In this document: piece after piece, positions 53,460 through 64,000 of the stretch
Layout of the letters: each line of letters starts with the position of its first letter
Position numbering within the stretch: the stretch's first letter is position 1
NCBI GenBank assembly: GCA_936432065.2
Contig: OW386291.2
Location: 21,491,821 to 21,555,820, forward strand
DNA: 64,000 bases
Direction of reading: 5' to 3'
DNA from: Rutpela maculata
Taxonomy: Eukaryota; Arthropoda; Insecta; Coleoptera; Cerambycidae
The notes under the pieces: generated by a model
The model's database searches: none
Seen by the model: the letters and a program-made list of their open reading frames with translations, nothing else
Told to the model about the DNA's origin: nothing
Position numbers and translations under genes: made by a program

Positions 53460-56400
53460 TTGAGGTCCACAGAGTCCATTTGGCACCGTAGTAGAACCGC
53501 AAGAATAGAATTCGACACAAAACGGCTATTCGTGAAAGGATATTGCCATTTGGCACACTAACCGGTATTACCGCAAGGAACGTATTTCGAAGGAGCGCCA
53601 TCTTCAGTTACCATTTGGATCCAAGATGGCCGCCATTTTCAAGAACTCAATTGAGGTAATTTCCTGGCGAATCTATTAACTTCACAAAAAAAAGTGTAAT
53701 TAAAAAGTGTTGCTTATTTTATTGCCAACAAAAAAGTATTTTATGTATTTTGTGAAATTTTTGAAAATAAGGCCACTATTTACGAAAATTGAATATTGGG
53801 AGCTATGTCTGGAGTTGGAGCTTTTACTGCTTTTATTTGTAAGATCCCATCGAGAAGATAATTTTTCTCTCTATAAAGAATCTCTTAAAGCTCTCATGCC
53901 TTGGTTCTTCATATTTGGCCACCCAAATTACTCGAGATGGCTGTCAGTTTATCTTAAAGATTTAACGGAACTAAATGAAACTAATCCAGATATTCAGAAA
54001 GCTTTCGAAAACGGATGTTTTGTTATAAATAAAACAACTCGCCGCTTCTCTGGAATTGGAATTGATCAAGCTCATGAGCAGCATAATGCCATTTTTAAAT
54101 GCGATGGTGGATTTATAGGTTTAACCAACAATCCATCAGCCTTACGTAGATGGATGCTTTCTGGTCCGGAAATCTCGAGAGTGCTAATGGAATTTACAAA
54201 CTTAGATGAAGAAGTATCCATCGACAATAGACACCATCAGGAATCGGCAGCTTTTCAAATGAAATTTAAAGAAAATATACAACTTTTAAAAGAGGCTTAC
54301 ACTGAATTTGGAAATCCGTTTCTTGAAACCAAAAGAGACTTTTTCTGCATTGATACCAAAATAACAATGGATGACGAATCTCTAAATAATATTTTAGGTA
54401 GGTCTTCATACATGGTTATTTCCGCGACACATTATAATATATTTCTGTTGTCTTTAGGTATAAAGGAGCGTGGACTAGATCTATATAATAAGTTTGTTGA
54501 AGAACGCTTAAGCAGCAGAGATGTATCCATATATGATCCAATAAAAGCGAATAAAAGTCACTTATTTTGTAAACCTAAAAAGATTGTAAAATCCGCAATG
54601 TTGATAAAGTCCCTGAAATCTGATGTGGATTTATTCTCTAGACTTTTCATAGTATGTTCAAATCGTGACATAGATTTGGATGATTTTTTTGCACGTGAGA
54701 ATCAACCATTCCCAACAGTTCTATCTTTAAACGCAGTCCAGAGATCATCATATAAATCAATCCTTGTTAAAATTCTGGAAAATGTGCTTAGTGACGTACC
54801 TCTTATTTTAGACGAAACCGATGCTATGCCAAATTTACTTCAGACAGAATAAACATCAGAATTTCAGTATGATTATGTGGTCTATGATGGGCCTGCATTG
54901 GTACACCTTTTACTGCCTAAGGGTGTTTTAAATTTTGCTGGATACTCTGCCAAAGTGTTTCAATCGCACATCAAACATAACGCTGATAAATTTAATTTAA
55001 AACGCGTTGATATCATTTGGGACATATACAAGAACAATAGTTTGAAACATCACACTAGAGAAATTCGTGGAGGAGGAACGCGACGACAAGTTGGTGTTAA
55101 TGTACTACTTCCTAAAAACTGGTCGGATTTTCTTAGGAACACAGACAATAAAACAGACCTGTTTTACTTTCTATCCAATGAATGTACAACATCATCCATT
55201 CTTTATCCTGTGGAAACACTATGCACAATTGACGATAGGATCATTTCAAACCGCAATTCCCAAAATTCACATATATCGCTCTGCAGTCACGAAGAAGCAG
55301 ATACACGTATTATATTACACGTACAGGATTGCATCCGCCAAGGTTGGAAAAATATTTGCATAAGAACAGTAGACACCGATGTTGTAGTGTTAGCTACTGC
55401 TTTTTTTCATCGGTTGTATGTTCAAGGATTGAAAACTTTATATGTTCACTTTGATGCCAATAAGCACTTTAGAATAATATGTGTTAATGGGATAGCTACA
55501 CATTTGGGTCAACAAAAATGTGAAGCTTTGTTAGGTTTTCATGCATTCACGGAATGTGATACCGTCTCATTTTTCTCAGGCAAGGGAAAGTCGACTGCGT
55601 GGAAGACCGGACAAATTTTCCCTGAGGTAACGGAAGCTTTTTCTTTTATGTCTAAGCCGCAAAGATTTATTTCTGACCATGTTTTCAGTTTGTTGCAAAG
55701 ATTTGTTGTCTTAATGTACTGTTCAACATCCGACTGCTTTGAAGTTAACGATGCCCGAAAGGAATTTTTCACGTCGAAGGGAAGAAATACTGCAAACCTT
55801 TCACCTTCTAAAGCCGCTTTAGACCAACATACTCGAAGAGCCACATACCAAAGTGGCCGTGTATGGGGACAATCATTGGAAACAAATCCTACTTTGCCAG
55901 ATACTGAATCTTGGTTGGTGTAAAAAAGATGGTATTTATTCACCATACTGTAAACAAAATATATGTGCGTGTAAGAAAGTAGGTTTACATTGCACGTTGT
56001 TATGTACTTCTTGTAAGGGAAAGTGTGATTTAAATTAATATTTTGTTAAAAACATACATATAAATAAATGATTCTGTAAAAAAAGAACAAATTTTGAATT
56101 TTATTAAATAACGGCTTATTTCAATTCTAATCGCGAAATGTCTGAAATACTTTTTTGTTGGCTGTTCAAAGCTCAACAACTTTGTATAAGACTATTTTTT
56201 TATATAGTCAATGGATTTACCAAAAAATCATATTTATTAGATTATTAGAAATCAGCCGCCATTTTGGATCCAAATGGTACCTGAAGGTGGCGCTCCTTCG
56301 AAAATGATTCTTTAGGGTACTACTAATAAGTATACCAAGCGGCAACATTCTTTCACAAATAGCCGTTTTTTATTGGTTTGCTACTCTACTACCGTTGGTC

Positions 56401-56480
56401 ACTGTCCCAAGGAGATTCTTTTTCGATTAGGACACGTCAATATTTTCCCTTAGGAATCAAGATGGCGGCTATTTTGAAAA
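53460..56480 (+). mobile_element. Long-TIR element with FEN/XPG-like nuclease gene, family 1
   Basis: An inverted repeat brackets the gene. AAAACGGCTATTCGTGAAAG through CGAAGGAGCGCCATCTTCAG and TACCATTTGGATCCAAGATG (about 53520-53635) is mirrored at 56254-56375. Weaker mirrored similarity continues outwards to about 53460 and 56480. The outermost right part (AATCAAGATGGCGGCTATTT) recurs inverted at 61390-61490, which supports it being a mobile-element end. I could not fix the exact termini or target duplication. The interior holds one long gene with one stop and one frame change. The N-terminal part of the expected protein is missing, so it is a deleted, non-autonomous copy. Confidence 0.68.
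53707..56038 (+). pseudogene. FEN1/XPG-like (PIN-fold) transposon protein, family 1
   Basis: One plus frame runs 53707-55923, broken only by a TAA at 54850-54852. The first part (381 codons) has an uncharacterised region with HPNYSRWLSVYLKDLTELN, GIGIDQAHEQHNAIFKCDGG and NNPSALRRWMLSGPE. The second part carries acidic motifs in FEN1 order: VYDGPALVH; VDIIWDIYKNNSLKHHTRE; HEEADTR; TVDTDVVVLA; GFHAFTECDTVSF. Counted from Met-54877 the acidic residues are D4, D49, E139/E140, D166/D168 and D228. After a frame change near 55915, a Cys-rich end follows (CACKKVGLHC, CTSCKGKC; 55916-56038). Related hypothetical proteins are common in animal genomes. Nuclease function, and any role as transposase, are inference. 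The ATG/GTG start is arbitrary because the N-terminus is deleted. Confidence 0.7.
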
Positions 56481-56788
56481 ATGAAAAGTTTTAATTACAA
56501 TCATTCATATTAGCTCAAAACATACATGTGGAGTATGATTTCTAGTTAAATTCTATCTTACGAACACGAATACAATGTATACATTTCATTAGAAAGCAAC
56601 AGCCAAACACAATGACCGCTACATTTAGATCAGATATAGGTACTGAAATATAAAAAAAAATGTTAATATTTGGGACAGAACATGCTAACCATGATTTTCG
56701 GCTGTTTACATTCTGAACGCAAAGTGGAGTCAAATTAGAAATTTAATGTGAATTGTCTGGTCAGAGCAGTTTTTCTGTTTTAACGTGT

Positions 56789-56971
56789 TCAGGGGGTCAA
56801 CTTAAGTTCACAGCTTAGTTTTGCAGTTTCTGCGAGGTCGGCGTATTGTTTATTTAAACAATTTAATTTTTTAGACCGTGTCTTCCATCGGTTTTCTTTG
56901 AATGTCTCGAAATCTGTAAGTCCTATGGAAAACAATAAAAAGAAGCAAAATGTTCGTTTTGAGCTGTACAA
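56789..56971 (-). CDS. Small conserved frame in left foldback arm
   Basis: A 60-codon frame whose C-terminal 45 residues (GLTDFETFKENRWKTRSKKL, NCLNKQYADLAETAKLSCEL) are repeated in the right arm with few replacements. A pyrimidine-rich tract ending TTTTCCATAG precedes the shared part, like a 3' splice site. The product is unrecognised. Conservation between arms may only reflect arm homogenisation. Confidence 0.3.
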   Translation of the reverse strand: MYSSKRTFCFFLLFSIGLTDFETFKENRWKTRSKKLNCLNKQYADLAETAKLSCELKLTP

Positions 56972-57717
56972 TTAAAGTACATAAACTATAATTCATTCCA
57001 ATTGTTATCATTATTTAAAAAAAGGAATATTACGAAATTATGCGTTTTTAAACAAATCACTGTTCTTTCAAAAATAATCGATAATATTCAGTGAAGTTTT
57101 GGGAAAATATAGCTCATATAAACTTTACACCTTTGTGAAATCCTGCCATCAAGACCAAGAAATGTGTACGATGGCTTAATTTATAACATTCTATATGTAC
57201 TTTAAGGTCACGGAGAAAAAAAATTCTTTTTCAAAATTTAAAACCGTTTTATGGCAGTTGTTTATAGTTTTCGTCGAAATTTTAGTTATAAAAAAATTCA
57301 AGTAACTCTCTGATTTTTTTATAAAATCAAAAACGGTAACGAGTAATGAAAGTAGATTAAAAAAGCCTACTTTTGAAAAGAGAATTAATGCTCTACTTGC
57401 ATTTGGAGCTGAGGTACGTGAGTTTCTATATTTAGGTCACTTATAAATAAACAAATTTGATATTTCTTCTTGAAATTTGGACTGATTATTCTCCAGTGCT
57501 TATTATTTTGTTTCTGTTATTTGAAGAAAATCCAAAGCTGCAATAATTGTTAAAATAACATCGAATAAAGCGGCTTCGAGAACATAATGCAAATTTTCTA
57601 TTTTTTTTTAACTTTTTTAATTTTTGTCATGAAAACGGTAAACCAACCTAACTTGAACAACTACCCTCATGTTCATGTATACAGCTTTGTAAAATTTTTA
57701 ATATTACTGATACAATA

Positions 57718-57790
57718 AAAAAACATATTTCGCGAGCAGGATTTGAACCCGAGACGTTTGCATCCTGAATAAAAAGTGCTCGTCAACAAA
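57718..57790 (-). repeat. tRNA-like box B segment
   Basis: The minus strand carries GTCTCGGGTTCAAATCCTGC, with a perfect box B (GGTTCAAATCC) in a T-arm context, preceded by GATGCAAAC as in a tRNA anticodon arm. No convincing box A or acceptor pairing lies upstream, so this is a truncated tRNA pseudogene or SINE head in the foldback spacer. Confidence 0.5.
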
Positions 57791-58229
57791 TTTTTGCCAA
57801 ATTACATATTCTTTATTTTCTTTTATGTATTTTCACATGGCATTTATGTATATCATTTATTTTGTTATTTAATTTTACAATCTTTATTCATTGCGTCACA
57901 TAATCGCGTACTGGTCGCGCAGAGTAACACATCGGCCAGGTGTTTCGGCAAACGATATTCCAGCTCATATGTTTATTATTTGAAACAATTTCTCAGTAGT
58001 TAAATCGTATTGTTAGGTTTATATCCGAGGATTTCACATTTAAAATCATTAAACAACTTAAAAATAGGTGGAAGTAATATTTCATAAAAACGCAGGGAAA
58101 ATAAAGTCAAAAACCCTGCTCTAGGTGTCAATTTATAAAATTAATTATTTGCCATAATATGGCAAATCCTTTGATGGTGTATAGAATTCAGCGAGGAGTC
58201 AAGACGGGGATGGTAGAGAGGTAAGGGGT

Positions 58230-58294
58230 TTTGAGGAGAATGTGGTTTTCAAGGATCTGTGTTCGTCGCCTTACCCACTTGGCTACCTAGCAAC
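58230..58294 (-). repeat. tRNA-like box A segment
   Basis: The minus strand reads GGTAGCCAAGTGGGTAAGGC, a perfect box A (TAGCCAAGTGG), followed by GCGACGAACACAGATCC. No box B was found at a normal spacing. Another possible SINE or tRNA relic in the foldback spacer. Confidence 0.35.
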
Positions 58295-59018
58295 TAAGTA
58301 TGGTGTGTAAAAACATGGTATAACATTTGGACTTATTTGGTGATTTTCGGATCTCTAACAAACTCGCTACTTTCGGGCCTATATACAGTATCTTTTAACA
58401 ATTGTAGCTTTTTATTTTCAAGTAGCAGAGACAATAGAATAGACATTGGAGAATTACCAGTCCAAATTTCAATAAGAAATATCGATTTGTTTATTTATAA
58501 GTGACCTAAACGTAAAATCTAACGTAGCTCAGCTCCAAATGCAAGTAGAGCATTAATTTTTTTTTAAGTTGGCTTTTTTAATACACTTTGATTACTCCTT
58601 CACCGTTTTTTATTTCATGAAAAAACTAGAAAGTTATTTTAATTTGTTTATAACTACATTTTCGAAAATTATAAACAACTGCAATTAAAAGGGTTTAAAT
58701 TTTGAAAAAAAATGCCCTCTCTGTGTACTTAAAGTACTTATATAAAGCTACAATTTTAGCCATCGTACACATTTCTTGGTTTTGGTGGCAGGATTTCACA
58801 AGGATGTAAAGTTTTAGCGACAATTATATATTCGAGCCGTTTTAATAACCATATTGATTTGAAATTTTAAGTGGTGATTGTACTCTATAAGAGCTATATT
58901 TCTCCAAATTTTCATTGAATATTATCTATAATTTTTGAAAGAACAGTGATTTGTTTAGAATTTTTTGCAATATTCAATTTTTTTAAATAATAATAACAAT
59001 TGGAATTAATTATAGTGT

Positions 59019-59210
59019 ATGTACTTTTATTGTACAACTCATAACGAACATTTCCCTTCCTTGTTGTTTTCCATAGGACTTATAGATTTCGAGATACTCA
59101 AAGAAAATCGATGGAAAACACGGTTTAAAAAATTAAATTGTTTAAATAAACAATACGCCGACCTCGCAGAAACTGCAAAACTGAACTGTGAACTTAAGTT
59201 GATTCCCTGA
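59019..59210 (+). CDS. Small conserved frame in right foldback arm
   Basis: A 63-codon frame whose last 45 residues (GLIDFEILKENRWKTRFKKL, NCLNKQYADLAETAKLNCEL) match the left-arm frame. TTGTTTTCCATAG directly before GLIDFE resembles a strong 3' splice acceptor, so this could be a captured terminal exon. No family recognised. Confidence 0.35.
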   Translation: MYFYCTTHNEHFPSLLFSIGLIDFEILKENRWKTRFKKLNCLNKQYADLAETAKLNCELKLIP

Positions 59211-59248
59211 ACACGTTAAAACCAAAAAACTGCCTTGACCAGACAATT

Positions 59249-61091
59249 TGTTGCAAGGCCTAGACCCACTTATAAAAGAGGTCCCCAAAGGCTGCTAATC
59301 CTCGAACGCAGGGTAAGATAGTCACCCTGTGCCCTGAACAAAATTTTAATATTTTACGTGCAGTACCCCCTCTGCAATACGCTAGTGAGGAGGGAGTCTC
59401 ACACGGCCGACTAGTCAGGTCCTTGGAGGTGGCTTCGATAATTGGGCTGGTGTAGGTGGTCAGATATGAAAGACAACGTCGTTCTAATTAAACATTTAAT
59501 AAAATATCAGGGTACGTAGTACAAAATATTTCACAATTATTACCGATAACTCAGTACGCAGTACAAGTATCACAATATACCCTAAAAAGTGCACTAGTAA
59601 GTGGGGCCCACACACTTAACCTAATATACACAAAATATGTTACAAAATAATAAATCCTTGATAAATGTACAAAAGGTCATATGCCAGAAGCGTGACAAAA
59701 AAACTACAAGTGACCCATGGTACGGTAAAACATAAAATTACTTAAAATTATTGTAAAATAAGGCAAAACTATTCAGTTAGTGAAGTAACGATACACAAAA
59801 TCTACCAAATATTACTGAAATCTAAAATGTTACTGAGATTTACGTTACGAGCAAAATATTATCAATATTCCTTGAAAATTTATTTTACTGTCCCGTGGAC
59901 GTTGAGTTGAGAGAATATGATTCCGCTTACCTTTGGTAGTGTCTGAATACCTTTTTCCGTCCTACCAGGGTAGCGTAATTCAGGTGATAACAGCCGCAGG
60001 TGGTAGACCATCTACGTGGAGTCTAAGGTAATGTGCCGAGATCCCCAGTACCATACATATACAAGATGTCAGTCAATAATCCACCATCTAGACACCAAAA
60101 TCTGGACTAGAAGTTGAAACCAGAGTCAGGCTGGAAGTCCCTCGTAAAGTGTAGAATGTCACATAAAAGCTCAAGTAGAATACGAGTAACAGATCCAAGT
60201 AAAATCATAAGGTGTCAATCCAAATAGCCATAAACTAACAAATAGATCCCAATACTTGTAACATACTCAACAAGGAAACAACTAACAAACGAACAAACAA
60301 CCAGCCAAAATAAATAACCTAAATTACAAATCTATTTCAACTTTAAGTGGGTTTTCAGAGACGTACCTGAGATGTGATGTGGTCCTTTGCCGTCAAAATG
60401 GCACTCCAAAGTCTTGCATTCAGACGACGCCACGTGCTTTGAAAATTGACTTTATCCGGAAATCCGTAGCTGCATTTCCCCAAAATGATACTCAAAATCA
60501 AATGGAAATACGACTAACCTTGTCGTGATGAATACTAAATCCCATAAATGGAGCAAAACTTACAATATTGCTAAAACTCGTATTCAGACGACTCAATCTT
60601 CAAGCAGCAAAAGGAAAAATGACCAAGAAAATGACCTCTATCAAAATGTCAAGTTCTTGTCTTCCGTCTCGGTACGTTCAGAATTTCCACTTCACGGCGT
60701 ACCCTACAACTAGAATAGATTTTCCTAACTTCGTCTATATCCACAAATATTATCATAATATACTCTGAAAGCCGTCCCCTCATAAATCTACCCACCAAAA
60801 GACGGTTTAATCAACAATACTGGCCATTGTAGAAGCTTTAAAAGGGCGTTTTTGCAATGCACTCTCAATGAATATCTGAACGCACTCACCCATACTTCCT
60901 ATAACAAAGCGCATTTAAATGGCCGACATGAACCATCAGGTAGTGCTATTATGCAACCAGTTATACTCTATTATTGTCTATTGGCGAGGGACGGTACCAA
61001 TAGGCTCAAATACACAATAAAATTTGGGAAAATAACGAAAATTAGTACATAAATATCTGGCCATTATTTAATGTGAAAATCGACCGTAACA
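59249..61091 (-). mobile_element. Probable solo LTR (1.84 kb), reverse orientation
   Basis: The segment interrupts the right foldback arm. It begins TGTTGCAAGG and ends CGTAACA, so on the minus strand it reads TGTTACGGTCG...CAACA, the TG...CA form of an LTR. TGTTACG is a common start of insect Gypsy-type LTRs. AATT flanks both sides (59245-59248 and 61092-61095), a 4-bp target duplication. No gag, pol or primer-binding context is seen inside, so it is most simply a solo LTR left by recombination. The length is large for an LTR. A TIR element with these short ends is the alternative. Confidence 0.65.
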
Positions 61092-61389
61092 AATTTACAT
61101 TTCGAATTTTTTAGTCCTAATTTGACTCCACTAAATATAGTCCTATTTCTCATGAGAAACCACAAAAATCTACCAAATGTTTTATTTCCATTTTTTTTTT
61201 ATTTTAAACGTATTTTTATGTCCATATGTCTTGCGAAATATAATTGTTATGACACCAGTTTGTGTTTTGAAGGGAACCCTAAAAAAAGTTCTCAATATTT
61301 TCTTAGCTAGATTTTCTTACCTTATATTCGTATTTAGGAGGTCAAAGTTAATAGAAATCATGCCCAACATAAGAAATTGGATAAGTTTT

Positions 61390-61490
61390 AATTTTTTCAA
61401 AATTGGCCGCCACTTTGGTTCCTAAGGAAAAATGTTGACGAGTCCTCAACGATAATAAATCTCCTTGGGGTAAGAACAACCCTGTCAAAT
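61390..61490 (+). repeat. Detached TIR fragment of the family 1 nuclease element
   Basis: TTTTTTCAAAATTGGCCGCC through AAATGTTGACGAGTCC and AAATCTCCTTGGGG matches, inverted, the outer part of the right TIR at 56395-56490. No gene follows it. Confidence 0.6.
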
Positions 61491-61639
61491 GGCATCCTGT
61501 GGAGATGAAACGCCAGAAAAAATTAGATAAGGGTATTCCACTCCTAGCTTTGTAGATAATACACGAATGGCGTAGCGCCGTTCATAGAATGCCTAGAAAT
61601 ATGGATTTCTGGATATACTTACCGGATATAGTTAATTAT

Positions 61640-62720
61640 TGTGTGATAATTTTATCACTAAAAAGAATAATTTACACGAATTTTCAGTATATCATAAAAC
61701 ATCACATACAGATACAACACAATACATAACACATCTACTCACCCCTCCAAACATAAACAACCAGCCTACAATAGCATGGTTCATAGATTAATTAATATCC
61801 CCATGTTAGAAGAAAACTACAACAAAGAATTAAGTATTATAAAACAAATTGCTCTAAATAATGGCTATGACCCTAAAATGAATGATATATATAGTTACTT
61901 CAAAATCATTCAAAAAAGCTATAAACCTTGTATATCCTATTCATAAAAACACATTAAAATATAAAAGCCTCACTTATATCGGAACTCCTACAGAATTAGT
62001 CTCAAAAAATTTAAGAAAACAGAATATCAATATCGCATATAAAACATCCGATTCTCTCGGCAAATTAATAAAAAACAATAAAGACAAAACAAAGAAAGAA
62101 CACCAATCAGGAGTCTATAAGCTAACATGTGGTACTTGCCCTAAAATATATATAGGACAAACAGGGAGAAAATTCAAAAATAGAATTAATGAACATATAT
62201 CTAGTTTTAATAACAGAAATACAAATTCTACTTATGCGAACCACCTTTTAGAAGAAAATCATGAGATCAGTGAAAACTTTGAAGTTTTACATTTAGAAAA
62301 AAAAGGACCAAAATTAACATTATTAGAATCATTAGAAATCAATAAACTGAAAAAGTCAGACAAAATTTTAAACGATCAGAAAGAAACTAATAATTCGCCG
62401 TTACTTAACATGTTCCTAAATTAATTTTTTCAAACAAAAATGTACACCAATACGGATATTATAAATCTTTCCTAGTAACATTGTATACCTGAGTAATCTT
62501 TCATTTAGGTATAATTAAAATAATTAAAATTTTATTACCCTCTGTTCCCCATTTATACACCCTGTTAGGTATCGTAATTTTAGTCTAGTACTCACATCTG
62601 CAGAAGCCACTCTGTTGGCGAAACAATTGTCATGTAGTTATATATTTGTAAAAATATATAAATAAATTTGTGAAAATCATAAAACTATATAAGTTTTATT
62701 TCGTTCTACGTAAATAAAAA
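61640..62720 (+). mobile_element. 5'-truncated Penelope-like element
   Basis: This contains the end of the reverse transcriptase, the linker and the GIY-YIG endonuclease of a Penelope-like element. A 3' UTR follows with the CAGAAGCCACTCTGTTGGCG segment I associate with such elements. The start is set where RT-like residues first appear; the end is approximate. Confidence 0.75.
61660..62424 (+). pseudogene. Penelope-like RT end + GIY-YIG endonuclease
   Basis: The frame pieces at 61660-61870 read NNLHEFSVYHKTSHTDTT, then THPSKHKQPAYNSMVHRLIN and NYNKELSIIKQIALNNGYDP, the terminal part of a Penelope-like RT and its conserved linker. A shift near 61890 leads into an open 180-codon frame (61882-62424). 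It has SGVYKLTCGTCPKIYIGQTG and RKFKNRINEH (residues about 78-107), the GIY-YIG core with the CxxC and conserved Arg, then ANHLLEENHEI and a C-terminal tail. Penelope-like elements use this nuclease for target nicking. At least two frame changes and missing RT palm make it inactive. Confidence 0.8.
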
Positions 62721-64000
62721 TATTTTACTAAAAAAGTTTATTTTCGCTAGAGACTACTTAGCTTTAAAGTTCTCGTACCTATCGTTGGAGTTCGCGTGTT
62801 AAAACACATTCATAAGGACTTACTACTACATAAGTTTGATAGCGTTCGGTCAGTCCATAACTTACTTGCCCTTGATGTAGGTGTTCAATATTAGCAAAAT
62901 GGCAGCGACCCACCTCCGAGCGACTTTTGGGCAAAATTGAATTTTTGCTTTTTTATGCACAAAGCGTTTTTCTATATAACTTTATTATTTGAAAAGACCT
63001 ATTATTGGCGTTTCTACTATCGCTTTGTATTGATTACTCAACGCGCTCGACCAAATTGCGAGCCGCTGGGTGAATCCAAACTCGTTTTATGAGAGAAACC
63101 GGCCTTGTGCATTTTCATTGATTTTTATCAATTTTTGCTTATCGGTGCTACGCCGTCTTTGTCAAGTTCGTCGATTTTGCCTTTTAGATATATTGTTTTG
63201 ATAAAATTGTTCTCAGTCTTTAGGACAAGGTATATAATGACTGTACCTCCATGATCAATGGCTTTGCCGGAGGAATAAAAATTGAAAATATTGCAATATT
63301 TTTCGAGGCACATTTTTGGCGTACCTACTTTTGATAAAATTATCTTCAAGCCCAATTTTGGCGTACTTTTCAAAAACAATGGTCCAAGGAGCAACTTTGA
63401 TGTATCAACCCATATCGGTCCTGTTGGACTAGTGTGTGGCTCTGAAGTCTCTGAGACTCTTGAAAATGTCCTTAAATGACATTTTTGCCTAAGTCCAATT
63501 TTTATTTTGTTTTCGACTTGGTCGATTCTGGAGGGTTCTGCAACATGTACACTGCATATACTCTAAATTTTATTAGAATCGATACAGTAGTTTGGAAGAA
63601 GTCCTACTCAAGATTTAACCTTAAAAGAATAATAGCTCCGAATGCTATTAGGAAAAATGTAAAGGTATTCTTATTGTTGTTTTGACACAAACTGTACGTC
63701 CTGAAGTATTTAGGGCCATACTCCTGAGACACCATGTATATCAGACTCTTAAATTACTTTACTTTTTTCTACAAAAACATAAAGAAAGTGCAAAACGAAA
63801 TTTAGAGGTCGGTTATGTTATTGAATGTGCTGTTCAGAAGTTCACTCTGTTGCCAATCCCGCAAATTTGGCCGTTGACATTTTTCGTCATTATTTTAACC
63901 AATTAGCATCGAATTACGCGATGATTTGCACCATTTAATGCAAATTATCGCTTCTGTCAAAAATTATCACCTTTTAACAAAACAAATAATCAATCACGAG
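62721..64000. other. Unassigned AT-rich DNA
   Basis: No gene was established. The minus frame at 63128-63394 contains GKAIDHGGTVIIYLV, faintly like the 'ADKGG.VVI' motif of the Penelope N-terminal region, but nothing supports it further. The window ends without a recognisable boundary. Confidence 0.4.

Larger units (their letters stand above)
56723..61132. mobile_element. Large foldback element (arms ~830 bp) split by an LTR
   Basis: The left arm (AGTGGAGTCAAATTAGAAAT at 56723 to about 57551) is repeated inverted at 58393-59248 and resumes at 61096-61132 (CTAATTTGACTCCACT), the gap being an LTR insertion. Mirrored landmarks include GGTCGGCGTATTGTTTATTT, AAACAAATCACTGTTCTTTC and ATCCTGCCATCAAGACCAAG. 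The spacer (57552-58392) is unique and holds two tRNA-like traces. Each arm encodes, pointing inwards to outwards, the same small frame. A further copy of the left arm lies in the hAT MITE at 43702-44290. Superfamily unknown. Confidence 0.82.

Noticed and set aside
63128..63394. Penelope-like N-terminal fragment (minus strand)
   Set aside because: Only a faint GKAIDHGGTVII resemblance; neighbouring frames do not continue the similarity.

Overview
This looks like a stretch of arthropod, most probably insect, nuclear DNA: AT-rich, no bacterial gene organisation, no recognisable host protein-coding gene, and almost wholly built from transposable elements (TEs) of arthropod type. These include R1-clade, Jockey, CR1-like and RTE non-LTR retrotransposons, a Penelope-like element, Tc1/mariner-type elements whose transposase has an N-terminal DUF4817-like domain, hAT and piggyBac-like MITEs, Helitron/HINE-like repeats and tRNA-derived SINEs. 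The R1-clade and Jockey elements are clearly GC-richer than their surroundings.

Layout. 1-3.4 kb: decayed DNA, then a hAT MITE (2141-3339, exact 8-bp target duplication) with a second inverted-repeat MITE nested in it (2311-2687). 3.4-11.2 kb: a mariner-type element with ~400-bp terminal inverted repeats (TIRs), its transposase split by a full-length R1-clade retrotransposon (4460-10033, 12-bp target duplication). 11.2-20 kb: first copy of a HINE-like repeat, a 2.25-kb palindromic element, a Jockey remnant, a CR1-like 3' half with an intact RT frame, and a second HINE-like copy holding a piggyBac-like MITE. 20-26.5 kb: a Jockey element with intact ORF2, a SINE-like head and a third HINE-like copy. 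27-31.2 kb: a hAT deletion derivative, a TIR element carrying a nuclease-like gene fragment, a 1.2-kb foldback and a SINE. 31-36 kb: mostly unassigned, with small gene remnants. 36-46 kb: a second mariner-type element, three MITE or foldback elements and more HINE-like copies. 46-53 kb: decayed DNA with RTE, Helitron and nuclease-family remnants. 53-61.5 kb: the best copy of the nuclease-bearing element, then a large foldback element split by a probable solo LTR. 61.6-62.7 kb: a 5'-truncated Penelope-like element with a GIY-YIG domain. The rest is unassigned.

The most interesting system is a group of elements with long TIRs that encode no DDE transposase I can see. Their protein has the acidic-residue layout of a FEN1/XPG-type (PIN-fold) nuclease, plus Cys-rich ends. 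Four separate remnants lie here (27.8-29.6, 32.8-33.0, 51.1-51.6 and 53.5-56.4 kb). The window is also unusually rich in long inverted repeats. Nested insertions give a relative order of events: mariner before R1-clade, HINE-like before piggyBac-like, mariner before HINE-like, foldback before LTR, hAT before its inner MITE.
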